From Acidobacteriota bacterium (GTDB lineage Bacteria > Acidobacteriota > Polarisedimenticolia > QHYA01): 16,235 bases of DNA. Where the stretch lies: positions 1-16,235 of the forward strand of contig QHYA01000195.1 in NCBI GenBank assembly GCA_003223995.1. The letters run 5' to 3'. The notes beneath the pieces were generated by a model. It had not been told where the DNA came from. It saw nothing but the letters and a program-made list of their open reading frames with translations, and searched no databases. Made by a program: the position numbers and the translations under genes. Below are positions 6,936 to 13,921 of this stretch, piece after piece (positions within the stretch are counted from its first letter, which is position 1; every line of letters begins with the position of its first letter).

Positions 6936-8126
6936 TCAGAACACGCCACGTCTTTTCAAGTATTCCATGTAGGGACGCCACTCGCGGACGTCCGACACGT
7001 CCATGATGAAGCTTCCCGTCACGTGCTCCCGTTCGTGAGGGAAGTTGGCGGGAAGGGGAGGCAGGATGACCTCCTTCAGGGCGTCGCTGGAGGCGAGATC
7101 GAGAGGCTGGATGCCCGAGGGGGTCAGGATCTCGACGTCGGAGACATTGCCGTTGCGCTCGATCGCGAACCGCAGCACGGCCGTCCCAGCCAGCCCCTGC
7201 GTGCCCCGCTCATATGCCACGCGTTCGAAGGCAGCGGTGCCGAGGTAGAGCTTGTTGTGCCAGGCTCTCCAGATCGCCCAGTACATCACCGACCAGTAAT
7301 CGGTCCAGTCGAAGTCCTGGTGCTCGAAGGTAAAGTTGCCGTAAACACCCGTGTCGAAGGGGACCCCGTAATCGACTCCCCGGCGAGGAGCCTTCTTGCC
7401 CGGTCCAGGGATGCGACTCCCCTCGCCTCCCGTTCCCGGCGTTGACCGCCCCAGACCCTGGGCGAAAGAGGGAAGAGGCAGCGTCCCCTCTTTCTCCGCC
7501 TGGGGGAGGGTCCTTCCGGACGAGGACTCTGCTCCGGATCCGGCCGGCCCCTTGGGGAGATCCTTCCCCGAACCCTCCCGGGCGCCAAGCTGCGGCGGCG
7601 GGGATGTTCTTTGCCGCTGCTCGCCCGGAGGGAGCTGACTCGAGGCGGACTCCGGGGGCGGAGGGGCCTTGCTGGGCTTTGGGGGCGGGGGGATGGGCAC
7701 CTGCTCTCCCATCCGGTTCGGCTCCGGAAGCGGACCGATCGGAGGCTCGATCGGGCTCTTCTCGCCCGGCTTCATTTCCTGAGGAGACTGCCGAGGGGGC
7801 TGTTGCGACGGCCGGAAACCGGCCGGTGCGCGTGGCGATGGCAGAGGGGCGGGCAAGCGCTCCGGCTTCACGAAAGTCAGGGGCACCGGAAGTTCTTCGG
7901 TGGGAAGGGCTGGGGGCGTCAGCCTGGAAAAGGCGATGACAAGCACCAAGATGGCGAAAGCGTGCAACAGCCCGGATGCGGCCAGCGCCCCAACAAGGCG
8001 TCGCGCCCTCTCCACCAGCTCGAGGCCGGGCTCGTCCGGTGTTCCTTCAAGGATGAGCCGCGAGACCTGTTCGAGCGGCTCGGGGGTCTCCGGGCCAGCC
8101 TGCGCCTTCAGCGATGGGAAGGCCAA
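6936..8126 (-). CDS. TonB-family energy transducer with long Pro-rich periplasmic linker
   Basis: TonB proteins span the inner membrane and periplasm and pass proton-motive energy from ExbB/ExbD to outer-membrane receptors. Features in 396 residues: a cytoplasmic N-terminus of about 45 residues (longer than usual), one membrane helix at about 45-66 (ALAASGLLHAFAILVLVIAF), a very Pro-rich linker (about 71-250), an aromatic-rich segment (about 270-295) and a TonB C-terminal domain (about 295-380) with the typical GLAGTAVLRFAIERNGNV and PLDLASSDAL motifs. The first possible start in the frame is TTG 8126, only 6 bases after the stop of the upstream hydrolase gene; a later start is possible because the first 40 residues are not diagnostic. 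ExbB and ExbD genes are not in the window. It appears to be the last gene of the operon. Confidence 0.85.
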   Translation of the reverse strand: MAFPSLKAQAGPETPEPLEQVSRLILEGTPDEPGLELVERARRLVGALAASGLLHAFAILVLVIAFSRLTPPALPTEELPVPLTFVKPERLPAPLPSPRAPAGFRPSQQPPRQSPQEMKPGEKSPIEPPIGPLPEPNRMGEQVPIPPPPKPSKAPPPPESASSQLPPGEQRQRTSPPPQLGAREGSGKDLPKGPAGSGAESSSGRTLPQAEKEGTLPLPSFAQGLGRSTPGTGGEGSRIPGPGKKAPRRGVDYGVPFDTGVYGNFTFEHQDFDWTDYWSVMYWAIWRAWHNKLYLGTAAFERVAYERGTQGLAGTAVLRFAIERNGNVSDVEILTPSGIQPLDLASSDALKEVILPPLPANFPHEREHVTGSFIMDVSDVREWRPYMEYLKRRGVF

Positions 8127-8132
8127 ATCCGC

Positions 8133-9233
8133 TCAACTCACCCGTCGCGCGAGGGTGTGGAATTCGCGCCGGATCGCGTTCATGTCCGTCTGGCGGTTGT
8201 CGGGGTGGATCCGATTGGTCAGCAGGATGTAGGTCCCTCCCGTGCTCGGATCGATCCACATCGATGTTCCCGTGAACCCCGTGTGACCGTACGCCTCCGC
8301 CCCCAGCGCGCCGTGAGCTGCCGAGCCCGCCGTGGCGGCCAGCTGCCATCCAAAGGACCGGACTTCCCCTTCGCATGGCTCGGGCGTGGCGAACAGTTGC
8401 CGCTCTCTCTCCTCGAACAACCCTGAGCCTCGCCCCTCCAGCTCCCGGCCCAGAAGGACGAGGTCGGAAGCCGTTCCGAACAACCCCGCATTCCCCGCAA
8501 CGCCTCCGAGGCCCCAGGCGTTGCCGTCGTGCACCTCTCCCCGGATCACGCCGTGTCTCCATCCATCGTATCGCAGCCCCAGTTCTCTCACCATCGCCCG
8601 CTCCGTCCCGCAGTCCCTCTCCGTCGGGGCGATGCGCGAGCGCAGCGAGACGGGAGGACGAAAGCCGATCGTCGAGAGGCCGAGCGGATCGGCGATCAGC
8701 CCCCGGAAGAGCGCGTCGAGAGGCTCGCCCCCGGCCCGGGCCACCACTTCGCCCAGGAGGATGTAGCCGCAGCAGGAGTAGGTCGCGCGCTTGCCCGGGG
8801 GGGTTTCCAGCCGTGCCCCGGCGATGGCTGCGAGAGCGCCAGCGATGCCGCCTCCGGTGAGGTAGAGCGGCAGCCATGCCGGAAGGCCCGAGGTGTGCGT
8901 CGCGAGCTGCCTGAGGGTGAGACCTTCCTTGCCGGTACCGGCCAGCTCTTCCAAACGCCCTCCGGCCGGCTCATCGATCCGCAGCCTTCCCTGCCGTGCG
9001 AGGAGAGAGGCGATGGCGGCCGTGACAAGCGGCTTCGTCAGGGAGGCCAAGTCGTAGAGGGTATCCATCGTCGCCGGCTCCACTGCCGGGACGATGGCCC
9101 GCGCGCCGAGAGCGCCGCGGGCGATGAGTCCCTGCTTCCCGTCGATGGCGAAGAGGGCCCCGGGGAAATCCCCCGCCTCCATGCGCTCCCCGAGGAAGCT
9201 CTCCAGCGCGGTCAGGGGGGTCGTGGCGTTCAT
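8133..9233 (-). CDS. Serine hydrolase of the beta-lactamase/CubicO (class C) fold
   Basis: This 366-residue protein carries the active-site motifs of penicillin-recognising serine hydrolases: SLTK (nucleophile S64, base K67), Y152 in YSC, and HTG (317-319, in GHTGFTGTSMWIDP). HTSGLP (113-118) and GNAGLFGTASDL (247-258) are family landmarks. The third motif residue, usually Asn or Asp (YxN/YSD), is Cys154. There is no signal peptide, so the product is probably cytoplasmic. The same motif set occurs in esterases, peptidases and AmiE-type muropeptide amidases; a role in cell-wall recycling would fit the envelope operon but is an inference. It starts at ATG 9233, 19 bases after the oxidoreductase gene. 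Its TGA stop is in the same frame as the TonB-type gene, two codons before that start. Confidence 0.9.
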   Translation of the reverse strand: MNATTPLTALESFLGERMEAGDFPGALFAIDGKQGLIARGALGARAIVPAVEPATMDTLYDLASLTKPLVTAAIASLLARQGRLRIDEPAGGRLEELAGTGKEGLTLRQLATHTSGLPAWLPLYLTGGGIAGALAAIAGARLETPPGKRATYSCCGYILLGEVVARAGGEPLDALFRGLIADPLGLSTIGFRPPVSLRSRIAPTERDCGTERAMVRELGLRYDGWRHGVIRGEVHDGNAWGLGGVAGNAGLFGTASDLVLLGRELEGRGSGLFEERERQLFATPEPCEGEVRSFGWQLAATAGSAAHGALGAEAYGHTGFTGTSMWIDPSTGGTYILLTNRIHPDNRQTDMNAIRREFHTLARRVS

Positions 9234-9252
9234 GCGGAAAGCGTGGAGGAGC

Positions 9253-10242
9253 TCAGGCCCGGATGGGAGCGACCTGACCGATGGATTCGAGCACCAGCAG
9301 CGCCGCTTCCAACGCTCGCCGGCCGTCCTCGCCGGAGACGCGGGGACGTGAGCGGCTCCGGCACGCGCCGAGGAACTCCTCGATCTCCCTCTTCAGGGGC
9401 TCGTCTTTCTCGACCGGGAGGGTGTCCCGCCCGATGGCGGGACGGTCGCCCTCCCCTTCCTTCAGGAACCAGTGCTCGACCATTTGCTCGGAATAATCGA
9501 GCGAGAAGTATCGGCCTGTCTCCCAGACCCGCAGCTTCCGGACCTTCTGGGCGCTGATGCGGCTGGCGGTCAGGTTCGCGACGCAGCCCGAGGCGAACCG
9601 AACCCGCGCGTTGGCAATGTCCACCTTCGGGGTCAGGGCCCCGATGCCGATCGCGTCCACCGAGACGACACGGTCGCCGGTCAACGCCAGGATCACGTCC
9701 AGGTCGTGGATCATCAGGTCCAGCACCACGTCGATATCGACGCTGCGCTCGGAGAACGAACCGAGCCGGTGGGCCTCGACGAACCGAACATCGCGGGCGC
9801 GCGCGGAGAGTGCTTCCACAGCGGGGTTGAAGCGCTCCGTGTGGCCCACCATGAGAATGCGCTTCTTGCCCCGCGCAAGAGAGATCAGCGCGTCCGCCTG
9901 TTCGAGGGTGGCCGCAACCGGCTTCTCCACGAGCACGTCGACCCCCTGCTCCATGAGCTCCGAGGCGATCGCCGCGTGGAGGACGGTGGGGACGGCCACG
10001 CTGGCCACGTCGATCCGTCCGAAGAGAGAGCGGAAGTCCTCGACGGCTTCCGCGCCGTGGCGGGAGGCGATCTGCAGCGCCCGCTCCGGAAGGACATCGG
10101 CAACCGCCACCAGCTCAGCCCAGGGGGAGCTGGCATAGAGCCGTGCGTGGTGCTGGCCCAGATGACCGGCTCCGATGAGGGCCGCGCGCACGGGCTTCGC
10201 AGGAGGATGGGCCTCCTCCGTCTCCCGCCGGCTGCTCGTCAA
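9253..10242 (-). CDS. Gfo/Idh/MocA-family NAD(P)-dependent oxidoreductase, lpxA-linked (GnnA-like candidate)
   Basis: This 329-residue protein has an N-terminal Rossmann fold (ALIGAGHLGQHHARLY, residues 21-36), the family EKP motif (106-108, Lys107 catalytic), GHTERFNPA (133-141), and the second-domain motif with D175 and H179 (LDLMIHDLDV). These proteins oxidise or reduce sugar hydroxyl groups, often on nucleotide sugars. I chose TTG 10242, which overlaps the lpxA stop as TTGA; GTG 10191, directly before the Rossmann strand, is a real alternative. The frame stays open further upstream, but only as an out-of-frame reading of lpxA. Genes of this family follow lpxA in several lineages. GnnA, which with GnnB makes UDP-GlcNAc3N for amide-only lipid A, is one such case. 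No GnnB-type aminotransferase is seen here, so substrate and product are uncertain. Confidence 0.93.
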   Translation of the reverse strand: MTSSRRETEEAHPPAKPVRAALIGAGHLGQHHARLYASSPWAELVAVADVLPERALQIASRHGAEAVEDFRSLFGRIDVASVAVPTVLHAAIASELMEQGVDVLVEKPVAATLEQADALISLARGKKRILMVGHTERFNPAVEALSARARDVRFVEAHRLGSFSERSVDIDVVLDLMIHDLDVILALTGDRVVSVDAIGIGALTPKVDIANARVRFASGCVANLTASRISAQKVRKLRVWETGRYFSLDYSEQMVEHWFLKEGEGDRPAIGRDTLPVEKDEPLKREIEEFLGACRSRSRPRVSGEDGRRALEAALLVLESIGQVAPIRA

Positions 10243-11027
10243 CCGGTGACCCCCCGCTTCGACTCGCGGATGAACCTGCAGAGGAACGCGACCTCCTCGA
10301 TCCCTCCCAGCTCCGACTCGATCTCCTGCAGCGCCTCGGTCCGGGGCCTCTTGCTCCGGAATACGGTCATGTAGGCTCGCTTGATGGCCCGGATGACCGG
10401 CTCCTGGTGGCCCCGCCGGCGCAGGCCGACGAGGTTCGGGCCATGGCACCGGGCGCGGTTGCCGACGGTCAGGCAGAATGGGAGGGCGTCCTGGGTGACC
10501 ACCGAGTATCCGCCGATGAACGCCTCGCGGCCGATGCGGCAGAACTGGTGCACTCCGGAAAACGCTCCGACGGTCGCCCCGTCCTGCACGTCGACGTGAC
10601 CGGCGAGGGTCGCCGCGTTTGCGAAGATCACCCCGTCGCCGATGCGGCAGTCGTGCGCGATATGGACGCCGGTCATGAAGAAGTTTCCGTCGCCGATCAC
10701 CGTCTCTCCGCCGCCCGCCGCCGTGCCGAGGTTCACCGTCACCGATTCACGAAAGACGTTGTCGCTGCCGATGCGCGCCCGCGTCCGTTCGCCGCGGTAC
10801 TTCAGGTCCTGCGGGATCTGGCCGAGCGAAGCGAAGGGGAAGAAGGAGCAGCGATCCCCGACGGCGAGATCCCCCTCCAGCACCACATGGGAGCCGACCC
10901 TGCAGTCCCTCCCCAGGTGCACACGGGGGCCGATGACGGTGAAGGGGCCGACCGTCGTGCCAGGGCCAAGCTCCGCTCCCTCGGCGATGGCGGCGCGGGG
11001 GTCGATGCGTACCTCGGTCCCGTTCAC
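10239..11027 (-). CDS. lpxA: Acyl-ACP--UDP-N-acetylglucosamine O-acyltransferase LpxA
   Basis: LpxA carries out the first step of lipid A synthesis, moving a 3-hydroxyacyl chain from acyl carrier protein to the 3-OH of UDP-GlcNAc in the cytoplasm. The start is GTG 11027, overlapping the fabZ stop as GTGA; this gives 262 residues, the same length as E. coli LpxA. The protein is a left-handed beta-helix of hexapeptide repeats followed by a helical C-terminus. With this start the numbering is colinear with E. coli: H122 and catalytic H125 (HIAHDC), H144 (AGHV) and H160 (VHQFC). Residue 173, the acyl-chain ruler position, is Gly as in E. coli. The C-terminal GLRRRGH and the stop match the family. 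Confidence 0.98.
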   Translation of the reverse strand: MNGTEVRIDPRAAIAEGAELGPGTTVGPFTVIGPRVHLGRDCRVGSHVVLEGDLAVGDRCSFFPFASLGQIPQDLKYRGERTRARIGSDNVFRESVTVNLGTAAGGGETVIGDGNFFMTGVHIAHDCRIGDGVIFANAATLAGHVDVQDGATVGAFSGVHQFCRIGREAFIGGYSVVTQDALPFCLTVGNRARCHGPNLVGLRRRGHQEPVIRAIKRAYMTVFRSKRPRTEALQEIESELGGIEEVAFLCRFIRESKRGVTG

Positions 11028-11473
11028 GGCTTTCCCTGCCGGTCCACCATGGCCGCGAGGATCTCCGCCTCGCATGCGAGCTTGCCGTCCACCGTCGCGA
11101 CGCCCCGCATCCGGCAGGCACGCGATCTCAACTGGAGGACCGTCATCTCGATCCGCATCTGGTCGCCGGGGACCACGGGGCGGCGGAAGCGCGCCGATTC
11201 GATGCCGGTGAAGTACACGAGCTTGTCTTTCCGCTGGGGGACGGAATAGAGCATGAGGACCCCACCGACCTGCGCCATCGCCTCCACGATCAGCACGCCC
11301 GGCATCACCGGCTGGCCCGGGAAATGCCCCTGGAAGAAGGGTTCGTTGAAGGTGACGTTCTTCACCCCCACGATCCTCTTCGCCTCCTCGAGCTCCAGGA
11401 TCCTGTCCACGAGCAGGAACGGGTAGCGGTGCGGCAGGATCTCCAGGATCTGCAGGGATTCCATCGTGCTCAT
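11024..11473 (-). CDS. fabZ: 3-hydroxyacyl-[acyl-carrier-protein] dehydratase FabZ
   Basis: FabZ removes water from 3-hydroxyacyl-ACP in fatty-acid synthesis. It draws on the same 3-hydroxyacyl-ACP pool as LpxA and LpxD, which explains its place in this operon. The 149-residue hot-dog-fold protein has PHRYPFLLVDR (14-24), the catalytic H50 in GHFPGQPVMPG and the catalytic E64 in VEAMAQ (63-68). ATG 11473 overlaps the lpxD stop as ATGA and has a very strong Shine-Dalgarno inside the end of lpxD. A second ATG at 11464 is possible but has the worse spacing. Length and motifs are normal. Confidence 0.98.
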   Translation of the reverse strand: MSTMESLQILEILPHRYPFLLVDRILELEEAKRIVGVKNVTFNEPFFQGHFPGQPVMPGVLIVEAMAQVGGVLMLYSVPQRKDKLVYFTGIESARFRRPVVPGDQMRIEMTVLQLRSRACRMRGVATVDGKLACEAEILAAMVDRQGKP

Positions 11474-12546
11474 CTCTCCTCCCGGCCGGCCACCCGGCGC
11501 TCCAGCTCTTCGAGCCGCCGCCTCAGGGCGCGGAGCTCGGCTCGCAGCTCCGGCAGGCGGGTGAAGACCGCCTGCGCTCTCTTCCAGACGCGGTGGTCGG
11601 TGGCGGGGATACCGGCGACGAACGACCGGTCCGAGAGGTCGTCGTAGACGGCCGACTTCGAGGCGACGATGGCCTCGTCGCCGATCACGAGATGGCCGGC
11701 CACGCCGGACTGGCCGGCGAGGGTCACCCGCTTGCCGAGCCTCGTGCTTCCTGCGATGCCGCTCTGGGCGGCCAGAATCGAGTCCTCTCCGATCCGGACG
11801 TTGTGCGCCACCTGGACGAGATTGTCGATCTTCGTCCCCCGGCCGATCACTGTCGTCCCGAGAGAGGCCCGGTCGATCGTGACGTTCGCGCCGATCTCCA
11901 CATCGTCCTCGATCCTCAGGCTCCCCACCTGGGGGATCTTGCGATGCTTTCCCCCCGACGTGGCGAATCCGAACCCGTCGCTTCCCAGCACGGCCCCGCT
12001 GTGCACGATGACGCGCCGGCCGATTTTCGTCCCCGGATAGACGGTCACGCGGGCGTGCAGGACCGTCCCATCTCCCACCTCGCATTCCTCTCCCAGAATG
12101 ACCCCGGCGCCGATCCTGGCGCCGTCTCCGATCACACACCGCGCGTCGACGATGGCCAGCGGGCCCAGCGAGATCCCGGAGCCCAGACGGGCGGACGGGG
12201 ACACGATGGCCTGCTCCGAGAACTCGGAGGCAGCCCCCGCGGCCGAAGGTCTGTCGAAACCTGTCGCCTCTGGATAGAAAAGAGGGAGCAGCTCGGCCAA
12301 CGCCATGTAAGGGTCCTGCACGAGCAGCAACGCCCTCCGCGGCGGAGCGAGCCGTTCCGAAGTCAGAAGGACGCCGGCAGCGCAGGCCGCGGCCGCCTTC
12401 CGGTAGCGCGGATTGACCAGGAAGGAAAGGTCCTCGGGACCCGCTTCGTCGAGTGTTTTCAGCCCCGTCAGCACGGTCTCCGGGTCTCCCCGAAGCCGGC
12501 CACCGACCCGGGAGGCCAACTCGGTCAGAGTGAATCGCGGCGGCAT
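11470..12546 (-). CDS. lpxD: UDP-3-O-(3-hydroxyacyl)glucosamine N-acyltransferase LpxD
   Basis: LpxD adds the second, amide-linked hydroxyacyl chain in lipid A synthesis (third step of the pathway) in the cytoplasm. Its 358 residues comprise an N-terminal UDP-binding domain (about 1-100, ending LVQDPYMALAELLPLF), a hexapeptide-repeat beta-helix (about 110-320) with GSDGFGFA (188-195) and the catalytic histidine in QVAHNVRIG (H248), and a C-terminal coiled helix (about 325-358, Arg/Glu/Leu-rich). The catalytic residue and the family landmark VAGIPA (about 315-320) are intact. It starts at ATG 12546, 23 bases after ompH copy 1. LpxC, the intervening enzyme, is not in the window. Confidence 0.98.
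   Translation of the reverse strand: MPPRFTLTELASRVGGRLRGDPETVLTGLKTLDEAGPEDLSFLVNPRYRKAAAACAAGVLLTSERLAPPRRALLLVQDPYMALAELLPLFYPEATGFDRPSAAGAASEFSEQAIVSPSARLGSGISLGPLAIVDARCVIGDGARIGAGVILGEECEVGDGTVLHARVTVYPGTKIGRRVIVHSGAVLGSDGFGFATSGGKHRKIPQVGSLRIEDDVEIGANVTIDRASLGTTVIGRGTKIDNLVQVAHNVRIGEDSILAAQSGIAGSTRLGKRVTLAGQSGVAGHLVIGDEAIVASKSAVYDDLSDRSFVAGIPATDHRVWKRAQAVFTRLPELRAELRALRRRLEELERRVAGREER
11476..11483 (-). promoter_or_regulatory. Shine-Dalgarno for fabZ inside the 3' end of lpxD
   Basis: GGGAGGAG on the - strand ends 2 bases before the fabZ ATG at 11473; its GGAGG core is 4 bases away. It is the strongest ribosome-binding site of the lpx genes and fixes the fabZ start within the lpxD coding region. 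Confidence 0.75.
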
Positions 12547-12569
12547 GGTCGGCTTCAGAGGGCTCCCGG

Positions 12570-13238
12570 TCAGGGGGTTCGCGGAGGCTGCGGCTTCTCT
12601 TCCTTCGGCGGAGGCTTCGGCTTCTCCTCCTTCGGAGGGGCCGGCGGCTTGTCAGGAGCGGGCGGCTTCGAGGCGCTGCCCTTCGGAGCGCCCCCCTTGG
12701 AGGCGGAGGCAGGCGAGGACGCCTCCGGATACATCTTGTTGAACCGCTCGATGACGCGCGGCGTGATTTCCACGGAGTCGTTGCGGTAGACCGTGTAATC
12801 CCTCTCGAGGATGAGCGTGAACTTGTCCTCCCTGCCGAGGGCCTCCACGACGTCCCTGACCTTCTGGAGAAACCCGTCCTGAGCTTCGTTGAACTCGATC
12901 TGCCATTCCCTTTGCGCTCCTTCCCGGAGGATCTGAAGGTCGTTCTGTTTCTTCTGGACGTCCTTTTCCATCTCGGAGCGCTTCTCGGGAGACAGCGCGA
13001 GCGCCTGCGCGGCGAGCTGGTCCTGCAGGTCCTTGAGTTCCTTTTCCTTCGCCGCGAGCTCGGCTTGCTTGTGGTCCTGGAAGTCCTTGAGCTTCTTCTG
13101 GATCCGCTGGCCTTCGTTCGTCTCCTGCGTGATCCGGCCGAAATCGAAGACCCCGATCTTCATCTCCTCGCCGAAGGCGGAGCATGCGAAGAAGGCGGAA
13201 AAGACGACCAATGCGGTTCTCGGAATGCTTCTTCTCAC
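12570..13238 (-). CDS. ompH: OmpH/Skp-family periplasmic chaperone, copy 1, with Pro/Lys-rich tail
   Basis: Skp/OmpH proteins bind unfolded outer-membrane proteins in the periplasm and hand them to the BAM complex. The start is GTG 13238, chosen because GGAGG lies 9 bases upstream and a signal peptide follows at once (RRSIPRTALVVFSAFFACSAFG, cut before EE). The frame is open further upstream, but that stretch looks like non-coding shadow. The mature protein opens with the family strand KIGVFDFGRI, followed by a long charged coiled coil (QRIQKKLKDFQ... to WQIEFN) and a C-terminal strand region (VTIL-like LILERDYTVYRN, EITPRVIERFNKMYP). It ends in an unusual tail of about 45 residues rich in Pro, Lys and Glu with a 9-residue repeat. 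It is clearly paralogous to copy 2 next door. Confidence 0.92.
   Translation of the reverse strand: MRRSIPRTALVVFSAFFACSAFGEEMKIGVFDFGRITQETNEGQRIQKKLKDFQDHKQAELAAKEKELKDLQDQLAAQALALSPEKRSEMEKDVQKKQNDLQILREGAQREWQIEFNEAQDGFLQKVRDVVEALGREDKFTLILERDYTVYRNDSVEITPRVIERFNKMYPEASSPASASKGGAPKGSASKPPAPDKPPAPPKEEKPKPPPKEEKPQPPRTP
12585..12638 (-). repeat. Two 27-bp tandem repeats encoding the OmpH copy 1 tail
   Basis: Two adjacent 27-base units encode PPKEEKPKP and PPKEEKPQP. The core CGGCTTCTC(T/C)TCCTTCGG (+ strand) recurs at 12591 and 12618. The unit length is a multiple of three, so copy-number change would keep the frame. Confidence 0.8.
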
Positions 13239-13247
13239 CTGTGTTGT

Positions 13248-13252
13248 CCTCC
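13248..13252 (-). promoter_or_regulatory. Shine-Dalgarno that fixes the ompH copy 1 start
   Basis: GGAGG on the - strand is 9 bases upstream of GTG 13238. No other start in this frame near the signal peptide has a comparable site, so the GTG is preferred. It lies in the 88-base spacer between the two ompH copies, which otherwise shows no clear promoter or terminator. Confidence 0.65.
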
Positions 13253-13326
13253 GATGTTCATGGCGATCGAACTCATCGCTGATTCGGCCGGTGCGCAGGT
13301 CACGAACGATCCGGGCAAGTCCCTGC

Positions 13327-13902
13327 TCACTTCTCAGAAGCCGGCGGGCGGGACGGGTCCTTCTTCGAAGGCGCCGCAGCGGGCGGACCAGCCGCCCGGT
13401 CGAGCCGGCCGATGACTTCGGATGTGATATCCACCGCGGCGTCATGATAAACGACCTGTCCGTTCTCGAAGACGAGCGAGTAGCGCCCCTCCCGTGCGAT
13501 CTGCTCCACGATCCTCACGGCCTGTTGCTGGAAGCGGTCGCGCGTCTGGTTGAACTCGATCTGCCAGTCTCTCTGGGCTGCTTCCCGGGCGAGCTGAAGC
13601 TGGTTCTGCTTCAATTGCACCTCCTTCTCCAGCGCCAGGCGCCGTTCAGGAGATAGCGACAGCGCCTGAGCAGCAAGCCGGTCCTGAAGGTTCCTCAGCT
13701 CCTTCTCCGTGGCGTCCAGATCGGCCTTCTTCTTCTCCTGGAAGTCCGAGAGCTGCTTCTGAAGCCGCTGGCCTTCCCTCGTCTCCTTCGACACGCGGTC
13801 GAAGCTGAAAACGCCGAGCCGCACCGGCTCTTGGCCGAAAGCCACTTCCGCGGCCCCCAGGAGCCACACTGCCGCCATCATCGTCCGGATCATCCTTCCC
13901 AT
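13327..13902 (-). CDS. ompH: OmpH/Skp-family periplasmic chaperone, copy 2
   Basis: This 191-residue paralogue of the adjacent OmpH has a signal peptide (MIRTMMAAVWLLGAAEVAFG, cut before QE), the strand VRLGVFSFDRV, a coiled coil (about 40-120) and a C-terminal strand region (YSLVFENGQVVYHDAAVDIT). The two copies align without a gap through the coiled coil; both carry DLQ/NLQ-D-LAAQAL-LSPE and the core (R/E)WQIEFN. The divergence in sequence indicates an old duplication. It starts at ATG 13902, 19 bases after the bamA stop; an AGAGGA-like site is upstream. The tail is short (SKKDPSRPPASEK), unlike copy 1. Skp acts as a trimer, so a mixed trimer of the two copies is possible but not shown. Confidence 0.92.
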   Translation of the reverse strand: MGRMIRTMMAAVWLLGAAEVAFGQEPVRLGVFSFDRVSKETREGQRLQKQLSDFQEKKKADLDATEKELRNLQDRLAAQALSLSPERRLALEKEVQLKQNQLQLAREAAQRDWQIEFNQTRDRFQQQAVRIVEQIAREGRYSLVFENGQVVYHDAAVDITSEVIGRLDRAAGPPAAAPSKKDPSRPPASEK

Positions 13903-13921
13903 CTCGGTGTCCTCTCCATCC

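Noticed and set aside
10243..10449. Upstream extension of the oxidoreductase frame to 10449
   Set aside because: It overlaps the C-terminal coding part of lpxA in another frame and lacks Gfo/Idh sequence. The Rossmann fold begins only after about 10191.
11593..12789. Long open frame on the + strand opposite lpxD and ompH, with a Gly/Phe/Ser-rich end (GFSSFGG repeats)
   Set aside because: It is antisense to well-supported lpxD and ompH copy 1; the repeat is simply the complement of the PPKEEKP tail. No homologous domain is visible, and GC-rich DNA gives long open frames on the other strand.
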